Shown: positions 7,107-13,162 of the stretch, in pieces | How the letters are laid out: the number at the start of each line of letters is the position of its first letter | Numbering within the stretch: the stretch's first letter is position 1 | Source of the DNA: Sphingobacterium bovisgrunnientis | GTDB taxonomy: Bacteria; Bacteroidota; Bacteroidia; Sphingobacteriales; Sphingobacteriaceae | Direction: 5' to 3' | Length of the DNA: 33,798 bases | Assembly: GCF_009829085.1 (NCBI RefSeq) | Contig: NZ_WUQY01000035.1 | Coordinates: 1 to 33,798 of the forward strand | Notes under the pieces: model-generated | Seen by the model: the letters and a program-made list of their open reading frames with translations, nothing else | What the model was told of the DNA's origin: nothing | The model's database searches: none | Made by a program: the position numbers and the translations under genes

Positions 7107-7957
7107 TATAAAATAATCTTTTCGATAGGCATTACGACAATACCTTGTGCACCAGCTGATTTTAAAACATTGATTTTACCCCAAAAATCATCTTCAGAGA
7201 TTACAGTGTGAACTGCCACCCAACCTTCTTCTGCAAGAGGCATTACGGTAGGACTTTTTACACCGTGTAGTAATTCTGTGATTTTCGGCAAATTCGCTTT
7301 TTCTACATTCAACACGACATATTTCGTTTCTTTAGCACGCAATACTGATTGAATACGCTGTAGAAGTTCGGCTAAAATTTCATTGTCTTCCAAACCTTTG
7401 CGACCAATAAGGATGGCTTCAGATTTACGGACATCTGCAAAAGGTTTTAAACCGTTGCTTTTCAAAGTACCACCAGTAGATACGATATCGCAAATCGCAT
7501 CACTCAATCCTAATCCTGGCGCAATTTCCACTGACCCCGAAATTGTTTGAATATCAGCCTCAATTTTGTATTCATCTAAGAAAGACTTTAAAATCACAGG
7601 ATATGAAGTCGCTATAGATTTACCATTTAAGTCACTTAGCTCTTTAATCGTAGAATCTTTGGCAATCGCTAATTTTAATGTGCACTTACCAAAACCCAAA
7701 CGTTGTAAATATTCGACATCCGCTTGCGTCTCGTCTATAACATTTTCACCAACAATACCCAAATCTGCAATTCCTTGATCAACGTATCCTGGAATATCGT
7801 CATCTCTTAAAAATAAAATTTCAAGGTTGAAGTTCGAAGCGGTTGTTATAAGAGAGCTTTTGTAATTTTCGAAGTCTAGACCACAGTTTTTTAATAACTG
7901 TACTGATTTTTCATTTAATCTACCCGATTTCTGGATAGCTATTTTTAGATTTTTCAA
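7106..7957 (-). CDS. hisG: ATP phosphoribosyltransferase, long form
   Basis: A 283-residue enzyme for the first committed step of histidine synthesis (ATP + PRPP to phosphoribosyl-ATP). The length and a C-terminal ACT-like regulatory domain (about residues 210-283, including GVKSPTVMPL and AGAQGIVVMPIEKIIL) mark the long HisG form, which is feedback-inhibited by histidine and needs no HisZ. Catalytic-domain marks are IAIQKSGRLNEKS, DLGIVGENV and the PRPP-loop-like region DAICDIVSTGGTLKSNGLK. The only plausible start is TTG at 7957, since there is no in-frame ATG or GTG just upstream and the homologous N-terminus begins here. It is first gene of hisGD, downstream of the His-rich leader peptide. 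Confidence 0.96.
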   Translation of the reverse strand: MKNLKIAIQKSGRLNEKSVQLLKNCGLDFENYKSSLITTASNFNLEILFLRDDDIPGYVDQGIADLGIVGENVIDETQADVEYLQRLGFGKCTLKLAIAKDSTIKELSDLNGKSIATSYPVILKSFLDEYKIEADIQTISGSVEIAPGLGLSDAICDIVSTGGTLKSNGLKPFADVRKSEAILIGRKGLEDNEILAELLQRIQSVLRAKETKYVVLNVEKANLPKITELLHGVKSPTVMPLAEEGWVAVHTVISEDDFWGKINVLKSAGAQGIVVMPIEKIIL

Positions 7958-8016
7958 AACTGATTGTTTTTGGTGCTTAAATATTATTAATAATACTGAC
8001 TATTGGGAAAAAGATG

Positions 8017-8087
8017 CTTCACGTAGAAACATATAACATTACATATCGCCACAATGGCGATGATGTGTATGCATATGGTATGTGAAG
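8017..8087 (-). promoter_or_regulatory. Predicted his leader RNA structure (attenuator candidate)
   Basis: On the minus strand, seen directly: an inner hairpin ATCGCCA-TTG-TGGCGAT (8061-8045), extended across a bulged C by ACAT/ATGT (8066-8063 with 8044-8041). Further pairs run outward to CATAT/ATATG (8077-8073 with 8034-8030). CTTCAC (8087-8082) can pair with GTGAAG (8022-8017) at the base. The base is followed by CATC and five T (8012-8008). The His codons lie in the left arm, so ribosome position on the leader peptide would decide whether the rod forms. The terminator is not textbook, with four bases between stem and T run. Confidence 0.55.
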
Positions 8088-8098
8088 AATTTTGTCAT
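8039..8098 (-). CDS. hisL: Histidine operon leader peptide
   Basis: A 19-codon open frame that starts ATG at 8098, ends TAA at 8041-8039, and encodes MTKFFTYHMHTHHRHCGDM. Five of the eight residues 8-15 are His (8, 10, 12, 13, 15), the signature of a his attenuator leader peptide as in enterobacterial hisL. It begins about 13 bases after the predicted transcription start and ends 81 bases before hisG, with the His codons inside a stable hairpin. Chance alone hardly explains a His cluster exactly between a consensus promoter and hisG. The assignment as a stalling peptide is inference from composition and position; translation has not been shown. ATG 8074 inside the frame is a less likely start. 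Confidence 0.8.
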   Translation of the reverse strand: MTKFFTYHMHTHHRHCGDM

Positions 8099-8117
8099 TT
8101 ATCAAATAATACTGCGG

Positions 8118-8149
8118 CAAATTTAACCGAATATTATAGTTTTTGCAAA
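8118..8149 (-). promoter_or_regulatory. Consensus promoter of the his leader and hisGD
   Basis: On the minus strand, TTTG (8149-8146), exactly 20 bases, then TAAATTTG (8125-8118): a perfect Bacteroidota promoter. Transcription should begin near 8112, leaving a leader of about 155 bases before hisG. The remaining intergenic stretch, 8150-8286, also serves the divergent metallopeptidase gene; I see no convincing promoter for that gene in it. Confidence 0.8.
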
Positions 8150-8286
8150 CCTTTTTGATTTTTATTGAAAATTAATCAAACGGTTGAGTAATTGATTAAA
8201 ATGGGATTTTGAATTTGTGCCAATTTCGTTACTTAAAACTTAATTATTAGAACAGTATTTTAGATTCAAATTATATAATCATAAAC

Positions 8287-9873
8287 ATGAAAAAATATTT
8301 AATTCTATCTTTTGTAATTGCTTTTTTGGGGAATGCTTGCGCACAAACCAAATCTGATATTACAAAAGTTAATGCAGATTTAGCCGTATTTGAAGATGGG
8401 CTAGGTCTTAAGCTAAAGAAAAATGCGAACAAGAAGGCTATCGAAAGTATTTCAAATCCTGGAATAAAAGAAGTAGCAACAGCAATCTTGTCTAAAAAAT
8501 ATAAACCTACGTATAAGTATGCTAGTTATCCAGCTATTTTAAACCCAAGAACATTAGGTCGTGATCTGAGTATTGGTGATGGATATAGTAAATACGAAAA
8601 TGTAACAGGTGTTTATCTAGAAAAGGGAGAACATGTTGTTTTAGTCGATGGTATTGCAGAGGGTAGAGAGGTGAAATTGTTTATTCCAAATTGGTTACGT
8701 AAAGCACCAAACCCAGAAAAGCCTACGGAAGATCCGAATGGTTGGGGACTGCACAAACAAGAGTTTACATTAAAAAATGGTGTAAATATCATCAATTTGG
8801 ATAAATACGGTAGCTTAGCTTATATCGCTTATTTCTCAGAAACACCTGAAAAAGAAAATCCTATCTCTGTTCACTTTATTACGGGTAAAGAGAATGGCTA
8901 TTTCGATATCGCAAAACATAAAGATGCGGATTGGAATGCCTTCATTGATAATGCAGTTTATCCTATTTTGGATGCAAAAGGAAAACACATTCAAACGGCA
9001 TATCCTGTAGAATCATTGAAAAAATATGCGTATGGAAGAGGTGTAGAGTTGATTTCCAATTACGATTCATTGGTATACAGACAACATCGTTTGATGGGCT
9101 TGATTAAATACAATAAAGTTCCTCAGAATAGAATTTTGTCTCGTGTAAACTACAATTATTACATGTTCAGAGATGGAGATGGTGTAGCGTATATGGGTGA
9201 TAAGGTTGGTTATGCGATGCGTATGGTTGTGAATCCAGATGTGGTGATCAAGGGCGATCCATGTTGGGGTTTTAGTCACGAAGTAGGGCACGTTCATCAG
9301 ACACGTCCAATGTTTAATTGGGGTGGCTTAGGTGAAGTGAGTAACAATTTATTCTCTCTGTATGTTACACGTTCTTTTGGAAATAAAACACGTATTTCAG
9401 AACAAAATAATTACGACAAAGCACGTAAGGATATAATCGAAAAAGGAATTTCTTACCTCGCAGATGAAGATGTATTTAATCGTCTAGTGATTTTTTGGCA
9501 ATTGCAATTATACTTTGAAGGCGTAGGGCAAAATGCTGATTTTTACCCTGACTTATTTGAAGCTTTCAGAAAACAAGAAGCTGCTAGAGGCACGTCAAGA
9601 ACTGGCGATTGGGCTTCGGATAGACGCAGAGGCGAAAGAAACCCAGCGGTGCATCAATTGAATTTTGTCAGAACAGCTTGCGAAGTTGCGAAAGTAGATT
9701 TAACAGACTTCTTTTCAAAATACGGATTTTTCTATGTAGGTACATTGGAGTATGATGACTATGGGAAATACACGTACAAAATGACACAAGAAATGGTCGA
9801 TAAATGTCTTGCTGATATTAAGGCATTAAATCTTCCAAAACCAAAAATAGATATTACTACCTTGAGAGATTAA
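8287..9873 (+). CDS. Secreted M60-type (enhancin-like) zinc metallopeptidase
   Basis: A 528-residue exported protein. The signal peptide (residues 1 to about 19) ends NACA before Gln, a typical Bacteroidota signal peptidase I site. A beta-rich N-terminal region (about 65-195) precedes the catalytic domain. The zinc motif is HEVGH at 331-335, and a downstream Glu350 (GLGEVSNN) fits the M60 pattern HExxH with a later Glu ligand. The following helical part (about 380-480) contains YFEGVGQNADFYPDLFEAF, as in M60 C-terminal regions. M60 enzymes cleave mucin-type or other O-glycoproteins; whether this one does is unknown. It is monocistronic, divergent from hisGD, with a strong terminator after it. 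Confidence 0.85.
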   Translation: MKKYLILSFVIAFLGNACAQTKSDITKVNADLAVFEDGLGLKLKKNANKKAIESISNPGIKEVATAILSKKYKPTYKYASYPAILNPRTLGRDLSIGDGYSKYENVTGVYLEKGEHVVLVDGIAEGREVKLFIPNWLRKAPNPEKPTEDPNGWGLHKQEFTLKNGVNIINLDKYGSLAYIAYFSETPEKENPISVHFITGKENGYFDIAKHKDADWNAFIDNAVYPILDAKGKHIQTAYPVESLKKYAYGRGVELISNYDSLVYRQHRLMGLIKYNKVPQNRILSRVNYNYYMFRDGDGVAYMGDKVGYAMRMVVNPDVVIKGDPCWGFSHEVGHVHQTRPMFNWGGLGEVSNNLFSLYVTRSFGNKTRISEQNNYDKARKDIIEKGISYLADEDVFNRLVIFWQLQLYFEGVGQNADFYPDLFEAFRKQEAARGTSRTGDWASDRRRGERNPAVHQLNFVRTACEVAKVDLTDFFSKYGFFYVGTLEYDDYGKYTYKMTQEMVDKCLADIKALNLPKPKIDITTLRD

Positions 9874-9878
9874 ATAAC

Positions 9879-9908
9879 GAAAACCCAGTTCTATAGGACT
9901 GGGTTTTC
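9879..9908 (+). terminator. Terminator of the metallopeptidase gene, overlapping the end of the next gene
   Basis: A perfect 11-bp stem GAAAACCCAGT / ACTGGGTTTTC with an 8-base loop, followed by TGTTTTATTGTTTT. The stop codon of the convergent membrane-protein gene lies in its loop, so the last codons of that gene double as terminator arm. Confidence 0.85.
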
Positions 9909-10352
9909 TGTTTTATTGTTTTCGATATAATTCGGATTATTTATTATTCCAAACTCCTGATAAGGTATCAAAAAAAGAAAAGGGACTAGCGATCCAACAA
10001 TCCCATAGTAGGCATCAATTATATCCATAGTATTGATGAATGGTAAAAATAATTCATAAACTAGATTTGCTACTATTAGAAGACTTGCTACTATGTAAGC
10101 ACCTTTGATAGATTTATTTTGAATTCCGCCAATGAAACCAGCTACCAGTACAAGAATAAGTGATATTGAAAAATTAGATATGTGGCTTGTATAATCAGGG
10201 AATACATTGTGCAAAAAGTCAAAACGCAACGATTCTTCATTTTTTGATAAGAAAATAAGCATTGCAAAGAGCAAAAAAGCAAAATAGATAAGAGTGCTCC
10301 ATATTTTGGGCACATATTTCATATTGGTCAGTGGATTAGATGCTACTTTCAT
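9891..10352 (-). CDS. Small four-helix membrane protein, unrecognised
   Basis: A 153-residue hydrophobic protein with about four membrane segments (near residues 19-36, 58-77, 85-105 and 112-130 from the first Met). The loop between segments 1 and 2 reads DFLHNVFPDYTSHISNF, and the C-terminal tail is polar (NNPNYIENNKTENPVL). It has a loose resemblance to VanZ-like proteins, too weak to name it. The start could be ATG 10352 or the internal Met 11 (MKYVPKIW). It is convergent with the metallopeptidase gene and divergent from the repair island, with no evident partner. Confidence 0.65.
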   Translation of the reverse strand: MKVASNPLTNMKYVPKIWSTLIYFAFLLFAMLIFLSKNEESLRFDFLHNVFPDYTSHISNFSISLILVLVAGFIGGIQNKSIKGAYIVASLLIVANLVYELFLPFINTMDIIDAYYGIVGSLVPFLFLIPYQEFGIINNPNYIENNKTENPVL

Positions 10353-10452
10353 ATTTGTATTATTTATAATTCTATTTTAAGTTAATAATTTTCAATAGAT
10401 ATGTTCCAAGCGATTTCTAAAACATTTGAAAGGTTTTTAGGTTTAGTACAAT

Positions 10453-11472
10453 ATGCGCTTAATTCAATTTCGTCCTGAAGGAATATACTGTGTACCTGGT
10501 AAATTTTACATTGACCCGTGGCGACCTGTAGATTTAGCATTAATTACGCATGGTCATGCCGATCATGCGCGATGGGGAATGAAAAAGTATTTGTGTCATC
10601 ATTTTACAGTTCCTATTCTCCAAAGTCGGATTAGTCCAGATATCCAAGTTCAGGGAATTGGTTATAATGAATCCATTTCGATTAATGGGGTAAATGTTTC
10701 TTTTCATCCCGCGGGACATATTATTGGATCTGCGCAGATCCGTATGGAGCACAAAGGTAAAATAGCTGTGGTTTCCGGTGATTATAAATTGCAAGATGAT
10801 GGTCTTTCGACGCCTTTTGAGCCTGTCAAATGCCACGAATATGTGAGTGAAAGTACATTTGGATTGCCAATCTATCAGTGGAAATCTGTAGAGAAGCAAA
10901 ATTCTGAAATGGCTGATTGGGTTATTCAAAACCAATCTTATCAAAAAACGTCAGTATTTGTTGGGTATTCACTTGGCAAAGCGCAACGTATTATGAAAGC
11001 TGTGGAAGGTGCAGCTCCAATATATGTGCATTATTCTATTCATAAACTCAACGAAGCATACAAAAGTGTCGGAATTAAATTGCCAGAATATGAAGTTTTA
11101 GATTTCAGAGAAGACGTAAAACACGCTAATCGAGGTATTGTAATTGTGCCTCCAGCATTAGTTGATTCGAAAGTAATTCGCAAAATTCCGAATATGGCTT
11201 ACGCGATTTGTTCAGGTTGGATGACTGTGCGCGGCGCACGAAGATGGCGAAGTGCTGACGCTGGTTTTGCGATTAGTGATCATGCCGATTGGAATGATTT
11301 ATTGACAGCAATAAAAATGACGGAAGCGGAAAAAGTTTATGTCACGCATGGGCAAACTGCAGTGTTTTCAAAATATTTAAATGAAATTGGTATTGAGTCG
11401 GAAGAAGTTAAAACGGAATTTGGCGAAGAGGAAGATGAGGCAGTTTCTAATAGAGAGGGGGACAAGGTATGA
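10453..11472 (+). CDS. Ligase-associated MBL-fold DNA exonuclease
   Basis: A 339-residue metallo-beta-lactamase/beta-CASP protein, first of the ligase-associated cassette (family TIGR04122). The metal motif THGHADH has His33, His35, Asp37 and His38. HPAGHIIGSAQIRME, VVSGDYK and YVTHGQT supply the later metal and beta-CASP motifs, as in SNM1/CPSF-type nucleases. It lacks the long RNA-binding C-terminus of RNase J, and the acidic tail is short. It probably trims DNA ends before ligation; that role is inferred from family and context. Its stop overlaps the ligase start by 4 bases (ATGA), so the two are coupled. Confidence 0.9.
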   Translation: MRLIQFRPEGIYCVPGKFYIDPWRPVDLALITHGHADHARWGMKKYLCHHFTVPILQSRISPDIQVQGIGYNESISINGVNVSFHPAGHIIGSAQIRMEHKGKIAVVSGDYKLQDDGLSTPFEPVKCHEYVSESTFGLPIYQWKSVEKQNSEMADWVIQNQSYQKTSVFVGYSLGKAQRIMKAVEGAAPIYVHYSIHKLNEAYKSVGIKLPEYEVLDFREDVKHANRGIVIVPPALVDSKVIRKIPNMAYAICSGWMTVRGARRWRSADAGFAISDHADWNDLLTAIKMTEAEKVYVTHGQTAVFSKYLNEIGIESEEVKTEFGEEEDEAVSNREGDKV

Positions 11473-13049
11473 GAGCTTTCGCTACACTAGTTCATGCTTT
11501 GGATAGCACAAACAAGACTACCCAAAAAATGGAAGCAGTGCATCATTTTTTTAAAGAAGCGGATGATAAAGATAAATTGTGGTTTTTAGCCTTATTTAGT
11601 GGACGGCGACCAAAACGAGGAGTTTCAACTACTTTATTGCGGGAATGGGCAAAAGAAATTACGCAAATACCTGAATGGCTTTTTTTAGAGTCGTATTCTT
11701 CTGTAGGTGATTTGGGTGAAACGATTTCACTATTATTACCCGAACCGCAAGGTTATTTGGATTTTTCATTAGCGGAATGGATGGATAAAATAAATTTGTT
11801 ATCCTCTTATTCCGAACAAGAAAAAAAGGAGTTTATCATTCATGTATGGAATAATTTGCCGCATCAAGAACGTTTTATTTTCAATAAACTTCTGGGTGGA
11901 AGTTTTCGGTTGGGTATTTCGACCAAAGGGCTGATTAATGCCATTTCATCGTATTACAACTTGGAAGCTAGTGCGGTATCGCACAGTATTATGGGCGATT
12001 GGACCGTTGAAAATTCTAATTTTGAGCAGCTCATTCATGGGGAATACATTGACAGTAATTTATCTAAACCTTATCCATTTTGTTTGGCATATCCGATTGA
12101 AGAGGTTGAGTCGACGTTAGAAAATTTTGAGGATTGGCAAATTGAATACAAATGGGATGGTATTAGAGGACAAGTTATCAAGCGTAACGATGAAATTTTC
12201 ATTTGGTCCCGTGGGGAGGAGTTGATTACGGAACAATTTCCAGAAATAGTTGAGGAGATTAAAACTTGGGGAGGTGATTTTGTCGTTGATGGGGAAATTT
12301 TAGCTATCGCTAATGGCGAAATACTAAATTTCACAGCTTTACAAAAAAGATTGAATCGCAAAGTGCTTTCAAAAAAGATTTTAGAGGAAGTGCCAATCGG
12401 CATGTTTTTGTATGATATTTTGGAATTTAACCATCAGGATTTACGAAATGAGTCTATGCAGGAGCGTAGAAAAATTTTGGAACAATTAGTTAATCAAAAT
12501 CCACTTCAACATATTAATATATCAACTGTAATTACAGCAAATGATTTTGAGCAATTACGGGAAGTACGCGAACAAGCGCGAGATATAAACAGCGAAGGGT
12601 TGATGCTAAAGCATAAGAATTCGGTGTATCATGTGGGGCGCAAGAAAGGAGATTGGTGGAAATGGAAAATTGATCCTTTGACCATTGATGCGGTATTGAT
12701 TTATGCGCAAAAGGGAAGTGGCCGAAGAAGTAGCCAATATACAGATTATACTTTTGCAGTACGTGATGGTGAAAAGCTAGTTACAATTGCCAAGGCATAT
12801 TCAGGACTAACAGATAAAGAAATACAGGAAGTGAGTCGTTTTGTTAACAAAAATGCCGTTGAAAAATTTGGACCTGTTCGTACGGTAAAACCAGAATTAG
12901 TTTTTGAAATTGCATTTGAAGGAATCGGTTGGAGTTCAAGACATAAAGCTGGTGTAGCTTTACGTTTTCCTCGTATATTACGCTGGCGTAAAGATAAAAC
13001 CGTAGCAGAAATTGATGATTTAGAGAATGTTAAAAAATTAATAAATTAG
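11469..13049 (+). CDS. ATP-dependent DNA ligase (ligase-associated cassette)
   Basis: A 526-residue ligase of the PP_1105 type (TIGR04120). The N-terminal about 200 residues form the helical DNA-binding domain (FNKLLGGSFRLGISTKGLINAI). The nucleotidyltransferase domain has the adenylation motif YKWDGIRG with Lys228, then VVDGEILA (motif III), EGLMLKHKNS (motif IV) and WWKWKIDPLTIDAVLI (motif V). The OB domain ends with FPRILRWRKDKT (motif VI region). It seals nicks using ATP, in addition to the replicative NAD-dependent ligase that is presumably elsewhere. It is coupled to the upstream exonuclease by a 4-base overlap; the helicase follows after 113 bases. Confidence 0.95.
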   Translation: MRAFATLVHALDSTNKTTQKMEAVHHFFKEADDKDKLWFLALFSGRRPKRGVSTTLLREWAKEITQIPEWLFLESYSSVGDLGETISLLLPEPQGYLDFSLAEWMDKINLLSSYSEQEKKEFIIHVWNNLPHQERFIFNKLLGGSFRLGISTKGLINAISSYYNLEASAVSHSIMGDWTVENSNFEQLIHGEYIDSNLSKPYPFCLAYPIEEVESTLENFEDWQIEYKWDGIRGQVIKRNDEIFIWSRGEELITEQFPEIVEEIKTWGGDFVVDGEILAIANGEILNFTALQKRLNRKVLSKKILEEVPIGMFLYDILEFNHQDLRNESMQERRKILEQLVNQNPLQHINISTVITANDFEQLREVREQARDINSEGLMLKHKNSVYHVGRKKGDWWKWKIDPLTIDAVLIYAQKGSGRRSSQYTDYTFAVRDGEKLVTIAKAYSGLTDKEIQEVSRFVNKNAVEKFGPVRTVKPELVFEIAFEGIGWSSRHKAGVALRFPRILRWRKDKTVAEIDDLENVKKLIN

Positions 13050-13070
13050 ATTTTCATTTGGATTACATAT

Positions 13071-13104
13071 AAAAGTCATGTTGAAAATTGTAGAGCTGAC
13101 TTTT
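13071..13104 (+). terminator. Hairpin with T run between ligase and helicase
   Basis: AAAAGTCA (13071-13078) and TGACTTTT (13097-13104) form an 8-bp stem with an 18-base loop, and the T run continues for two more bases. It may end part of the transcripts after the ligase, lowering helicase expression. A 12-base palindrome GAGAT-AC-ATCTC follows at 13115-13126; its role is unknown. I found no clear promoter in this 113-base gap. Confidence 0.4.
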
Positions 13105-13162
13105 TTCTAAGGTTGAGATACATCTCTTACGATCAGTATGACTATTAAAATCATAAAATAGG

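Noticed and set aside
7980..8000. A/T-only palindrome ATTATTAATAAT between the his leader and hisG, considered as the terminator
   Set aside because: It is a pure A/T self-palindrome with no stable stem and no following T run, so it is unlikely to terminate transcription.
10540..10944. 134-codon minus-strand frame inside the MBL exonuclease
   Set aside because: Antisense shadow of a clear gene; the composition is not protein-like and no promoter is seen.
12071..12403. 110-codon minus-strand frame inside the ligase
   Set aside because: Antisense shadow of conserved ligase motifs, with no independent evidence.
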